A stretch of DNA of 64,000 nt, from positions 5,766,001 to 5,830,000 of the forward strand of contig NZ_BHZC01000001.1 in assembly GCF_003865135.1 (NCBI RefSeq), given 5' to 3'. The notes below the pieces were generated by a model. The model saw only the letters and a list, made by a program, of their open reading frames with translations. It made no database searches and was not told the DNA's origin. The translations under genes were made by a program, and so were the position numbers. Below, piece by piece: positions 38,046-47,803 of the stretch; positions within the stretch are counted from its first letter, which is position 1; the number at the start of each line of letters is the position of its first letter. The DNA comes from Streptomyces chrestomyceticus JCM 4735. Lineage in GTDB: Bacteria > Actinomycetota > Actinomycetes > Streptomycetales > Streptomycetaceae.

Positions 38046-40279
38046 GTGCCGACGCACCCGTCCCGGTGGTCCCGACGGCGGCTGCTCCAGGTGGCCGGGG
38101 GCGGCGCGGCCGCGGTGACGGCCGGTGCCGTGGGGTGGGCCTGGGCCGGGCCGGGGATGCCGCTGTCGCAGGTGGCCGATCCGGCGCTGGAGCGGGAGGC
38201 CGCCGCGTCCGGTGCGGAGCAGGCGTTCCTGCACGTCATCGCGCACGCCGACGACTCGCTGTACTTCATGAACCCGGCGCTGGAGCAGTCGGTGCGCAGC
38301 GGCGCCCGGTCGGTGACGGTCTGTATGACCGGCGGCGAGTCGGACGGCCGCAACACCGCCGAGCACGGGCGCGGGGACCGGATGCCGCCGCGCGACCGCC
38401 CGGCCTTCGCGCGCGCCCGTACCAACGGGCTGCGGGCCGCGCACGCGGTGATGGCCACCGGCGATCCGCTCAGCCCCTGGGACGTCGAGGCCATCTCCCT
38501 GCTGCCCGGCTTCCAGGTCGAGATCCAGACGCTGCGCGCCGCGCCGCGGAACCAGCTCGTCTTCATGGAGCTGGTGGAGGCGCGGACCGTCTCCGAGCCA
38601 CGCGCGCGGAGCCTGCGCGGGCTGTGGCTCGGCGCCGTCGACGTGCTGCCCACGCTGCGGTCGGAGGGCACTCCCGTACAGCGCACGTTCCAGTACACCC
38701 GTGAGGACGTCGTCGCGTCGCTGACGGCCCTGCTGGAACGGGTGCGGCCCACCGTGGTGCGCACTCTCGACCCGAACGCGGTGCACGCCCCGCACCGGCC
38801 CCCGCCCACCGACGACCCCAAGCTGCGCGGCTTCCAGTACTACGACCACCAGGACCACATCAGCTCGGCCTGCTTCACCCAGGCGGCGCTGGCGGCCTAC
38901 TGGGGCGGCAGGCCCACCCGTCCCACCGTCGTGGAGAACTACATCGGGTACGAGGCGGGCGTGCTGCCCAACAACGTCGACCTGCCGACGGCCCGGCGCA
39001 AGGCCGAGCTGCTGTCCGTCTACGGGTGGGCCGACGGCCGCGACTGCGGCGACCGGGCGGGCTGCGGCGACCGCAAGGTCGGCGGCTCGGCGCTCGACGG
39101 CTGGTCACGCAACTGGACGCGCAGCACCCGGCTGCGCGCCCCCGGCTCGAACAGTTGGCTGCGGCCGCTGAAGGACGGCCGGCTCGCCGCCTTCGCCGTC
39201 CTGGACGGCACCGCCGTGTGCTGGGCCGAGACCGCGCCGGGCAACGGCACCTTCAGCGGCCCGCACCGGCTCGGTGGCGGTCTCCTCCAGGGCCAGGTCC
39301 ACGCCGTGAGCCACCCCGGCGGGGCGCTCCAGCTCTTCGTCTCCCGTACGGTCCTGCCCGCCCCCAACCACGCGCACCGCCGCGAGCTGCTGACCGCCCT
39401 CCAGAACGGCACCGCGCGAAACGGCGTACCGGCCTTCGGCCCGTGGGAGTCGCTGGGCACTCCGGACGCCGCGCCGCTGAAGTCCCTGGAGACGGGCTTC
39501 CCGGCGGCGGCCGTCGGCCAGGACGGCACGGTGCACGTCTTCGCCCGCGACTGGCGCGGCGGCATCGCGTACCGCAGCGGCGCCCAGGGCGGGGACTGGT
39601 CGCTGTGGCGGCACCTGGAGGCGCCGACGGCCTCCCCCGGTTCGGGGGCCGGGTACCGGCTGTCGTGGACGGGCTGGACGCATGTGTGGACTCCGAGGGG
39701 CTGGTGCACGTCGTGGCGCCCAGTGACCGGGCCGTGCACCACTGGGTGTCGAGGGAGGCGGGGCAGATACCGGAGCCCACCGGGGACACCGGGCTGCCCG
39801 AGCCCGGTGGCCCGCTGAGCCTGGTGCCGCTGGGCGGCGGGGCGGTGCGCCTCGCGTACCGGCAGAGCGCCACGGCCCAGGTGCTCCTGGCCGAGCGGCG
39901 GCCGCGGCCCGGGTCCTGGCGGCTGTCGGCGCGGTACGAGCCGGTCGGCGGGTACGGGCGGGTGGCCCTGGCGGCCGTCGGCAAGCCCGCGCGGACCGTC
40001 GTGGTCGCGGGGCGGGACAACGCGGGCCTGCTGCGGTACGCGCTCAGCGACACGGGGCAGGACACGCCGGGCCGCTGGCTGACGGGGAAGGTGCCGCACT
40101 CGGGCGCGGCGGCCGTCGGGCAGGACACCGACGGGCGCGCGGTGCTGGCCGTCCTCGGCAACGACGGGCGGCTGCACGTGGTGCGGCAGCGGGACGTGGG
40201 GGCGGACGGCGCGTTCCAGGAGTGGCGGGCCCAGCCGGTCCCGCGGGGTCAGAGCGGCCCGGCGAAACGCGCGGGCTGA
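38046..40279 (+). pseudogene. PIG-L deacetylase with C-terminal beta-propeller, frameshifted
   Basis: GTG start. A twin-arginine signal (RWSRRRLLQVAGGGAAAVTAG) predicts Tat export. The deacetylase domain has AHADDS (canonical AHPDDE, last acid lost) and the second metal block YDHQDHISSA. From about residue 350 the protein becomes propeller/lectin-like repeats (AAAVGQDGTVHVFARDW). The first frame stays coding to about 39640, then turns into nonsense-like sequence stopping at 39818. The continuation (DSEGLVHVVAPSDRAVHHW ... LGNDGRLHVVRQ) is in the -1 frame to 40279. The switch lies in CCCCCGGTTCGGGGGCCGGG (39634-39653), an indel-prone run; a sequencing error is as likely as a true mutation. Together about 744 aa. 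The 3' end overlaps the convergent GtrA gene by 31 nt. Confidence 0.8.
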
Positions 40280-40809
40280 GCCTCGTCACCCGTACGGCGG
40301 TCTGCCTCGTCGGCCGGAACGGCCGCACCGGCCTTACCGACCGGACCGCCCTTCCCGGAAGCCCGCGCCCCCGGCACCAGAATGCGGGTGGACACCAAAT
40401 AGGTGAACGGGATCGCCAGCACCGCAGCGAGCAGCGGCGCGACGCGGGTGCCGAGCCCGCACCAGTTCACCAGCACCACCAGTCCCACGCTCTGCACCAC
40501 GTAGTTCGTGACCTGGGTGAGCGGGAAGAGCAGGAACTTCTTCCAGCTCGGCCGGGTGCGGTAGGTGAAGTAGGTGTTCAGGAAGAACGAGCCCACCATG
40601 CTGAACAGGAACGCGAGCGTGTAGGCGGCGAAGTACGGCATCCAGGGGTGCAGCGCCAGGTAGCACCCGTAGAAGGTGAGGGTGTTCACGCCGCCGACGA
40701 CGGCGAAGCGCAGCAGCCGCCCCAGCGGCAGCCGCCCGAGCGGGGACCGGCCCCGTGACGGACGGCGGTACGGGTGGCGGTACGGACGGCGGTTCGGCCG
40801 ACACCTCAT
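40249..40809 (-). CDS. GtrA-like membrane protein
   Basis: 186 aa; ATG overlaps the upstream glycosyltransferase stop (ATGA). A basic Arg/Pro-rich N-tail precedes four helices (LLRFAVVGGVNTLTFYGCY, AAYTLAFLFSMVGSFFLNTY, NYVVQSVGLVVLVNW, PLLAAVLAIPFTYLVSTR). GtrA proteins are thought to help move polyprenyl-phosphate-linked sugars across the membrane; pairing with a DPM-type transferase is the standard arrangement. An Ala/Gly-rich cytoplasmic tail ends the protein. Confidence 0.88.
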   Translation of the reverse strand: MRCRPNRRPYRHPYRRPSRGRSPLGRLPLGRLLRFAVVGGVNTLTFYGCYLALHPWMPYFAAYTLAFLFSMVGSFFLNTYFTYRTRPSWKKFLLFPLTQVTNYVVQSVGLVVLVNWCGLGTRVAPLLAAVLAIPFTYLVSTRILVPGARASGKGGPVGKAGAAVPADEADRRTGDEAQPARFAGPL

Positions 40810-41777
40810 CGGCGGGTCCGCCCGGCGACCCGGGCCGTGGGGGTGTGCGTGGGCGCCGTCCCGTTGGTCTCCTTGACCAGGAAGTGCGGGCGCCGCTTGG
40901 TCTCGTAGTAGATGCGGCCGATGTACTCGCCGATCAGGCCGAGCATCACCATCTGGAGGCCGCCCAGGCCCACGATGATCGCCACCAGCGTCACATAGCC
41001 GGGCGCGGTGATGCCGCCGGCGATCGCGGCGCCGACGATCCACAGGGCGTACGCGGCGGCCAGCGCGGCCAGGCTCAGGCCGGTGTAGATGGCCACCCGC
41101 AGCGGGCGGCTGTTGAAGGAGATCATGCCGTCGATGCCGTAGTTGACCAGGGCGCCGAAGCACCACTTGGTGCGGCCGCCCTCGCGCCGGGCGTTGCGGT
41201 AGTCGAAGGTGACGGTGTCGAAGCCTATCCAGGAGAACAGGCCCTTGGAGAAGCGGTTGTACTCGGGCAGCGAGACCAGCGCGTCGACGGCGGTGCGGGA
41301 CAGCAGCCGGAAGTCGCCGACGCCGTCGGTCAGTTCCACGTCCACCCACTTGTTGATCGCGCGGTAGTACAGCCGGCTGCACACGCTGCGCAGCGGTTTG
41401 TCGCCGTCCCGGCTGCGCTTGGCGATGACCTGGTCGTGGCCGAGCTGGTAGAGGTCGAGCATCTTCTCGATGAGCTGGGGCGGGTGCTGGAGGTCGGCGT
41501 CCATCAGGATGACGGCGTCGCCGCTGGCCTCCTTCAGGCCCGCGAGCATCGCGGACTCCTTGCCGAAGTTGCGGCTGAAGGAGAGGTAGCGGGTGGTGGG
41601 GCGGTGCTGCTGGGCGAGGGTGCGTATCCGGTGCAGCGTGCCGTCGGTGCTGCCGTCGTCGACGTAGCACAGCTCGTACTCGACGGCGAGCTGTCCGAGC
41701 ACCGTGCGGATCTCCTCGTCGAACTGCCCGATGACTTCCTCTTCGTCGTAACAGGGGACAACGACCGAGAGCTTCAT
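40806..41777 (-). CDS. Polyprenyl-phosphate glycosyltransferase, GT2 (DPM/GtrB type)
   Basis: 323 aa from ATG 41777 (MKLSVVVPCYDEEEVIGQFD), with AAAGGG 8 nt upstream. The GT-A catalytic domain has VDDGSTDGT, LMDADLQHPP (DxD metal site) and DVELTDGVGDFRLLSR. Two C-terminal helices (about 230-290) anchor it. It transfers a sugar from a nucleotide donor to polyprenyl phosphate on the cytoplasmic face; GtrA would then translocate it, and the GT-C-like YfhO protein upstream may use it outside. Confidence 0.92.
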   Translation of the reverse strand: MKLSVVVPCYDEEEVIGQFDEEIRTVLGQLAVEYELCYVDDGSTDGTLHRIRTLAQQHRPTTRYLSFSRNFGKESAMLAGLKEASGDAVILMDADLQHPPQLIEKMLDLYQLGHDQVIAKRSRDGDKPLRSVCSRLYYRAINKWVDVELTDGVGDFRLLSRTAVDALVSLPEYNRFSKGLFSWIGFDTVTFDYRNARREGGRTKWCFGALVNYGIDGMISFNSRPLRVAIYTGLSLAALAAAYALWIVGAAIAGGITAPGYVTLVAIIVGLGGLQMVMLGLIGEYIGRIYYETKRRPHFLVKETNGTAPTHTPTARVAGRTRR

Positions 41778-41855
41778 GGGGAGCCCTTTCGCCGGGGCGG
41801 AGCGCGGCGGGAGCCACCACGTCCCAGGCAGCAATTCTACTAATGAGATGAAATG

Positions 41856-44537
41856 TCACGATTCGAGCGACGAGGGCGGGCGGCGCGCTCCGCCCCGGCG
41901 CCGCCGCACGCCGCAGGTGACGGCCACGGCCGCCAGCACCCCCAGCGCGGCGCCGCTCGCCGCCAGCCCCGGCAGCAGCCCGGGTGGCCGGTACGAGCAG
42001 TCCAGGCGCGTGGCGCCCGCTCCGAGCGGTACGGCGATCAGGCCGCCGAACGAGTGCGGGGCGCGGGCGGCGCCGCCGTCCACCCGGCAGCCCCAGCCGG
42101 TGACGGCCGGGACGGCGAGGACGGCCGTGCCGGTGCGGTGCGCGGGCAGCTCGGCGGAGAGCCCGTGGCCGCTCGACGAGAGCCGTACCGGGCCCTGTTT
42201 CCGCAGGCCGGCGACGGCGGCGGCGAGTTTTCCGCGGCTCAGGCAGCCGAGCGGGTGCTCGGGGACGCGCTGGGCCCTCGGACTGCTGAAGGCGACCGTC
42301 AGCCGCCCGTCGGGCGGGGCGACGCCGAGGCCCTTGACCGGGTTCGCGGTCGTCTCCCGGATGCCGAACCCGGGGGAGGTGAGGCCGGCGGTCCGCACCT
42401 GGCCGAGGTACCAGGGCGCGTACCAGAAGACGTCGGAGCCCGGCGTGCAGCGGACGGTGAAGAGCGCCGCGCCGCCCCGGCGGGTCGCGGGCAGCCGCCA
42501 CTCGCCGTCGACCAGGCGCGGCACCGGACGCACGGCCCCGCTCTCGGGAGCGGCCGCCGTATGGCTCCCCGCTGCGGGGCCCCCGGCGCCGCCGCTGCCC
42601 CCGCCCGCCAGGCGCAGCGTGGGCACCTCGTACACCCGCGCGCCCAGTAGCCGCTCCTGGCGGGCGAAGACCGAGCCGCCGCCGACGCGCGGGTCGGCGC
42701 GTACGTCCATGCCCCGCCTGGCCGCCCCGCGCCGTGGCTGGTCCAGATCGTCCGCCGACAAGCCGGGCCGTACGGTCAGCAGGGGCGCGGCGGCGGCCCG
42801 CCCCACGTCGACCGGACCGGCCTGCGGACCGGTGCGGAAACTGCTCACCGCCAGGACCGCGCGGCTTACGGGGTCCTCGACGCTGCGGAGGTGCCGGCCG
42901 TGGATGTACCAGCCGCCGCCCATCTCGCGCAGGGTGCGTGCGGTCCTCTCCGGTACGTAGCTGCTGTAGTACGAGCCGCCCTCGCCGCCCAGCAGCAGGG
43001 GGTCGTTGTTGGCGAACTCGTGCGGTCCGGGGTCGGTGCGGGAGCGCGGCCAGTCCTCGCGTGCCTTGATCTCCCGATGCACCGCGATCGTCCGGCCGTC
43101 GAGCGTGATCTTCGGTTCCCACCAGGCGAGCTGGTCCCTGACGGCCGTCACGGAGAACGCCGCATAGGCCGACCCGAAGAAGACCGCGCAGGTCAGGGCG
43201 GCTGCGGCGAGGGTGCGTACGCTGCTGCGCGCGCGGTGCCGGGCCAGCGCCAGCAGCGCCGTGAGTACCACCGGGCCGCACCCGGCCACCAGGACCCAGG
43301 TGGCCGGGCCCACCACGCTGCGGCCGCTGCACAGCGCGGCGAGCAGGGCGACCAGGACGGCGCCGGCGGCCAGCTCGCGCGGGCGCGGCCGGTGCGCCAG
43401 GGCCAGCCACGCGATGATCACCAGGAGCGCGCTGAGCACGAAGGAGGCGCGGTACGGGCTGCCGTTGGGGACCGCCAGCCCGTGCCAGAGCAGCAGCGTC
43501 GGCTTCCACACGAAGGAGACCGCGACGCAGGCGGCCAGCCCGTACCAGGCGACGCGCGTACGGACCGGAACGGCGCGGACGAACGGGAAGGCCGCCACCA
43601 GAAGCAGCCCCAGCATCCCGATGAAGAGGTGCGGCGCGGGGACCGAGCCGCGCCCGCCGGGCAACAGCTCCGCGACGAAGTCCAGCGTCGGCGGCCGCCC
43701 CCGGTAGACCGCCTCCGGCGCGGGCCGGGACGCCTTGCTGGCCTTGAGGGTGACAGTGATCGCGGGGGCCGCGAGCAGGATGCCGGTGAGTGCCATGGTG
43801 GCGGCGCGGGCCAGGGAGCGCAGCCGGTCGCGTACGGGAACCTCGGTGGCGAGCAGCAGGCGTACCGCCAGCACCAGGGCCATGGCGAGGCTGGCCATCG
43901 CCGCCGTGTAGAAGTTCCCCGCCCAGGACACGCCGACGAGCAGGGCGCCCGCCACCCAGCGGCGCCGGCGCAGGCACCAGTCGGCGGCGATGCCGGTCAG
44001 CGGCAGCGAGACCAGGCCCCACATCCACATGGGGTCGGCGGTGCCGTCGCTCACGACCCAGGCGCAGGTGCCGTAGCCCACCGCGAGCAGCGCGCGCGGC
44101 CAGGGCGCGCCGGGGTGCACCCGGCCGAGGAAGACGGTCATCAGGGCGCTGCCCAGGCCGATGCAGCCCAGCGTGACGAGGAACACCGGCAGCTCGGCCA
44201 GGTCGCGCGGGAAGAGGCCGACAAGCCAGGAGAACGGATTCATCAGATAGGTGAGGAAGTCGGCGAGAAAGGGCACGCCGTAACCGCTGTTCCAGTTGAG
44301 GAGCAGGTCACCGGTGGTGCTGCCGTGCAGCAAGTCCCACAGATGGGCGTGGAACGGTACGAACTGATTTCCGAGGTCGTTGACGGCGCGGGAGCGGGTA
44401 CCGAACGGATAGCTGCCGAGCATCGTCATACCGAGGCAATAGGCGCCCATGGCCAGCAATGCTGCGAAAGACGGCGCGTACCGCGGTCTCGCCAGGCGCT
44501 GGGCCGGCGCGGTCAGCATTTTGATCGTCACATTCAC
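41856..44537 (-). CDS. YfhO-family large membrane protein (putative GT-C glycosyltransferase)
   Basis: 893 aa; GTG at 44537 (alternatives GTG 44531, ATG 44519; no strong ribosome site). About 12 membrane helices in the first ~470 residues, an early extracytoplasmic loop with NDLGNQFVPFHAHLWDLLHG (acidic residue in the first loop, as in GT-C enzymes), a large extracytoplasmic domain (about 480-840) and a final helix with a basic tail. B. subtilis YfhO is proposed to glycosylate lipoteichoic acid. It is upstream of and co-oriented with the DPM/GtrA pair, which would supply its lipid-linked sugar. Confidence 0.86.
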   Translation of the reverse strand: MNVTIKMLTAPAQRLARPRYAPSFAALLAMGAYCLGMTMLGSYPFGTRSRAVNDLGNQFVPFHAHLWDLLHGSTTGDLLLNWNSGYGVPFLADFLTYLMNPFSWLVGLFPRDLAELPVFLVTLGCIGLGSALMTVFLGRVHPGAPWPRALLAVGYGTCAWVVSDGTADPMWMWGLVSLPLTGIAADWCLRRRRWVAGALLVGVSWAGNFYTAAMASLAMALVLAVRLLLATEVPVRDRLRSLARAATMALTGILLAAPAITVTLKASKASRPAPEAVYRGRPPTLDFVAELLPGGRGSVPAPHLFIGMLGLLLVAAFPFVRAVPVRTRVAWYGLAACVAVSFVWKPTLLLWHGLAVPNGSPYRASFVLSALLVIIAWLALAHRPRPRELAAGAVLVALLAALCSGRSVVGPATWVLVAGCGPVVLTALLALARHRARSSVRTLAAAALTCAVFFGSAYAAFSVTAVRDQLAWWEPKITLDGRTIAVHREIKAREDWPRSRTDPGPHEFANNDPLLLGGEGGSYYSSYVPERTARTLREMGGGWYIHGRHLRSVEDPVSRAVLAVSSFRTGPQAGPVDVGRAAAAPLLTVRPGLSADDLDQPRRGAARRGMDVRADPRVGGGSVFARQERLLGARVYEVPTLRLAGGGSGGAGGPAAGSHTAAAPESGAVRPVPRLVDGEWRLPATRRGGAALFTVRCTPGSDVFWYAPWYLGQVRTAGLTSPGFGIRETTANPVKGLGVAPPDGRLTVAFSSPRAQRVPEHPLGCLSRGKLAAAVAGLRKQGPVRLSSSGHGLSAELPAHRTGTAVLAVPAVTGWGCRVDGGAARAPHSFGGLIAVPLGAGATRLDCSYRPPGLLPGLAASGAALGVLAAVAVTCGVRRRRGGARRPPSSLES

Positions 44538-44818
44538 GGGGCGGCCGCGCTTCCCTGGTCACCTGCGTCTTGAGCGAGTAGATGCCGCTTTTGGGTGATG
44601 CGTTTTTCATGTACGGCATGTCGGGACCCGGATCTCGATGCGGGTGATCGTCCCCGGGTCGAGAGTCCTACGGTAAGCCAAATGTCCGCAATAATGCGGT
44701 TTGACAAGAGCGAGGTGCGGCGGCGAACGTGCGCTCGTACGCCGGTCGACGGCGTGCCGGGCCGGTCGCTGGCCAAGGTAGCTTTGGGATCCCGCAGCGC
44801 TATGAAAAGAGGATTGGG
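44538..44818. promoter_or_regulatory. Divergent promoter region with palindrome next to TTGACA
   Basis: 281 nt, less GC-rich than its surroundings. CCGCA-ATAA-TGCGG (44686-44699) is a short perfect inverted repeat directly followed by TTGACA (44701-44706). With an 18-nt spacer this faces GAACGT, a poor -10. A second -10-like TAGCTT is at 44779. On the minus strand a TAGGAC element near 44665 could serve the YfhO gene. The palindrome is well placed for an operator. Confidence 0.35.
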
Positions 44819-47803
44819 GTGCCCGTGCCTGACGTCTCCGTAGTCGTGATCGTCTATAACGACGCCGACCGGCTACCGACGGCCGTCCGGTCCGTACTGG
44901 ACCAGACGCTCCACGGAGTCGAAGTTCTGATCGTCGACGACTGCAGCACGGACAGATCCTTCGACGTGGCCCGGCAGCTCGCCGCCGCCCACCCCGACCG
45001 GGTGCGGGCGCTGCAGTTGCCGGAGAACAGCGGCGGCTGCGGAGCGCCCCGCAACCACGGCGTCCAGCACGCCACCGGCGACTACGTGATGTTCCTGGAC
45101 AGCGACGACGTCCTGGAGCCGAACGCCTGCCGCAACATGCTGGAGGCGGCCGAGCGCACCGGCGCCGACCTGGTCTCCGGCATGTGCGTCCGGGTCGAGG
45201 TCGATTCCCGCAACAAGAAGCAGACCGAGTGGTATCCCTGGCTGTACTCCCGGACCCGGACGATCGAATCCGTTTCCGAATTGCCCGACCTGCTGGTCTT
45301 CGACACGCTGTCGACCAACAAGTGCTATCGGCGTGAATTCCTCCTGGAGGCCGGGCTCGTCTTTCCCGTCGGCATCCACTACGAGGACCTGCTCTTCTCG
45401 GCCCAGGCGTACGTGGCGGCCAAGCGGATCACGCTGATCCCCAACCACGTGTACTTCTGGAACGTGTTCGAGAAGGCCGCCACCAAATCGATCAGCAACC
45501 GGCGGCACGAGATCGCCAACTTCGCGCACCGCATGGAGATCCACCGCCGGGTGGACGAACTGCTGGAGCGCGAGGGGCTGGACGACCTCAAATTCCACAA
45601 GGACGTCAAGTTCCTCAAGCACGACCTCGTGCTGCATCTGCGTGATCTTCCGCTGCTGGACGAGGACTACCGCCGCGAGTTCGCCCGGATGGCCAACGGC
45701 TATCTCGCCGGTATCGCCCCCGAGGCGTACGAACGCGTCCAGCGCATTCAGGCGATCTGCGCCTACCTCCTGGCCCGGGAGGACTGGGCGAATTTGATGC
45801 CGGCGGTGGACACCCTGATCAACCGCGACAAACTCTCCTCCCCGCTCGCCGAACGCGACGGCCGTATCTACTGGTGCGCCGAACACCTCGACGACCCCGA
45901 GGGCCGCCGGGTCCTGGACGTCACCGACGCCGGGTACCACACCCGCTCCGTCGGCAAGCTGTTCCTGCGCAACCAGCTCGCCGCCTACGAGGACGACGGA
46001 CAGGGCACCGTCCGGCTGGCCGGCACCGTCGTCAACCCGCTCGGCAAGGTCACCCCCGGCACCCCGCTGCGCGGCCGGCTCGAACTGAAGGCCCGCCGCA
46101 AGAGCCTCCAGGCGTTCTCCTTCCCGCTGACCTCCCTGCGCATCGCGGCGGACGGCCTGCACTGGGACGCCGAACTGGACCTCGCCCGCCGGCTGCGCCC
46201 GCTCGGCATGATCGACGCCGTCTGGGACGTCCGGCTGATCCTGGACGTGGACGGCGTCACCACCCGCACCCGCCTGACCGTCGGCGGCGTCGACCTCGAC
46301 AGCGCCCACGCGCTGCGGGTCCGCCCCCGGCTCACCCGGCTGGTCTCCGACCGCGTCGAGCCCGCCACCTCCAAGCGTGGCCACCTCACCTTCGTCCTGG
46401 ACGCCCAGGGCAAGGCGGCCCGGCGCACCAACGAGGTGCTGCGGCAGGCGCTGCGCAGCCCCGCCGCCGACCTCGCCAAGACCGGCGTGCGCAAGGCCCG
46501 CAAGGCGCAGCGCGACCTGAACTCCGGCGAGACCAAGCTGCGCGTCTACCACGAGGTGTTCAGCAAGCTGCCCGTCCGCAAGGGCCTGGTCGTCTTCGAG
46601 AGCCACCTCGGCAAGCAGTACAGCGACAGCCCCCGCGCCATCTACGAGGAGATGCGCCGCCAGGGCGTCGACTTCGAGGCCGTGTGGTCCTACGACGGCC
46701 GGAAGCCGGAGGGCTTCCCCAAGGACGCCACCCTCGTCAAGCGCTGGAGCTGGCAGTACCTGCGCGCCCTCGCCCAGGCCGAGTTCTGGATCGACAACCA
46801 GGGCTTCCCGCTGCGCCTGGTCAAGCGCCCCGAGACCACCTACATCCAGACCTGGCACGGCTCCGCCCTCAAGCGCATGGGCTTCGACGAGCCGCGCATG
46901 AAGCTCAAGACGCGGGCCGCCAAGGCGGACTTCCAGAAGGTCCTGGACCGCTTCGACCACTTCCTGGTCCGCTCCGAGCACGACGTACGGACCCTGGCCA
47001 ACGCCTTCCGGCTGCGCGACGAGGTGCTGCTGCGCAGCGGCTACCCGCGCAACGACGCGCTGGTCGCGACGCGCCGCGCCGAGGAGGCGGGCGGCGCGCG
47101 CGAACGCGGCCCGCTCGCCGAGGAGCTGGGCATCGGCGCGGACAAGACCGTGCTGCTGTACGCGCCGACCTTCCGCGCCAACCCCAACGGTTCGGTACGG
47201 GGCTTCGAACTCCCCTTTGACGTGGACGAGTTCGCCGAGCGCTTCGGCGACCGCTTCGTGCTGCTGATGCGCTCGCACTACCTGAACAACGTGGTGCTGC
47301 CGCCCTCCGTACGCGGCAAGGTCATCGACGTCACCGGGCACCACGACATCACCCCGCTGCTCCAGTTGGCCGACGGTCTGATCACGGACTACTCCTCCGT
47401 GATGTTCGACTACGCCCTGCTCGACCGGCCGATGCTGTTCTTCGCGTACGACTACGAGGAGTACGCCAACGAGGCGCGCGGCACCTACTTCGACCTCAAG
47501 GAGAAGGCGCCGGGCCCGGTGCTGGAGACGGCCGAGGAGCTGTTCGCGGCGATCGAGGGCCTCAAGGCGGCGGACGACGGGCACCGGGAGGCGCGGCGCC
47601 GCTTCACCGCCGAGTTCGGCGAGTACGACCAGGGCGACGCGGCCCGCCAGATCGTCGACCGGTTCTTCGGCGGCGGCGCCGGCGCCGGCCGCCCGGCGGA
47701 CAGCGGCCCGGCGTACGGCGACGCGCTGCCCGGCCCCACCGTCATCACCGGCTCCGCGCACAGCGGTTCTTCCGTGAAGGGGGAAGCCCATGACCGGGCG
47801 TGA
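44819..47803 (+). CDS. Bifunctional GT2 glycosyltransferase / CDP-glycerol glycerophosphotransferase-like
   Basis: 994 aa; GTG 44819 with AGAGGA 5 nt upstream (a second in-frame GTG is at 44825). The N-terminal GT-A domain (1-~230) has VSVVVIVYNDADRL, VDDCSTD and MFLDSDDVLEPN (metal site near 94). The central ~230-590 region is a beta-rich linker. The TagF-like GT-B domain (~590-970) has YIQTWHGSALKRMG (catalytic His680), LLYAPTFR, LMRSHYLNN and LITDYSSVMFDYALLDRP. It would add sugar and glycerol- or polyol-phosphate units alternately to a surface polymer. The 3' end overlaps the next glycosyltransferase gene by 14 nt. Confidence 0.92.
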   Translation: MPVPDVSVVVIVYNDADRLPTAVRSVLDQTLHGVEVLIVDDCSTDRSFDVARQLAAAHPDRVRALQLPENSGGCGAPRNHGVQHATGDYVMFLDSDDVLEPNACRNMLEAAERTGADLVSGMCVRVEVDSRNKKQTEWYPWLYSRTRTIESVSELPDLLVFDTLSTNKCYRREFLLEAGLVFPVGIHYEDLLFSAQAYVAAKRITLIPNHVYFWNVFEKAATKSISNRRHEIANFAHRMEIHRRVDELLEREGLDDLKFHKDVKFLKHDLVLHLRDLPLLDEDYRREFARMANGYLAGIAPEAYERVQRIQAICAYLLAREDWANLMPAVDTLINRDKLSSPLAERDGRIYWCAEHLDDPEGRRVLDVTDAGYHTRSVGKLFLRNQLAAYEDDGQGTVRLAGTVVNPLGKVTPGTPLRGRLELKARRKSLQAFSFPLTSLRIAADGLHWDAELDLARRLRPLGMIDAVWDVRLILDVDGVTTRTRLTVGGVDLDSAHALRVRPRLTRLVSDRVEPATSKRGHLTFVLDAQGKAARRTNEVLRQALRSPAADLAKTGVRKARKAQRDLNSGETKLRVYHEVFSKLPVRKGLVVFESHLGKQYSDSPRAIYEEMRRQGVDFEAVWSYDGRKPEGFPKDATLVKRWSWQYLRALAQAEFWIDNQGFPLRLVKRPETTYIQTWHGSALKRMGFDEPRMKLKTRAAKADFQKVLDRFDHFLVRSEHDVRTLANAFRLRDEVLLRSGYPRNDALVATRRAEEAGGARERGPLAEELGIGADKTVLLYAPTFRANPNGSVRGFELPFDVDEFAERFGDRFVLLMRSHYLNNVVLPPSVRGKVIDVTGHHDITPLLQLADGLITDYSSVMFDYALLDRPMLFFAYDYEEYANEARGTYFDLKEKAPGPVLETAEELFAAIEGLKAADDGHREARRRFTAEFGEYDQGDAARQIVDRFFGGGAGAGRPADSGPAYGDALPGPTVITGSAHSGSSVKGEAHDRA

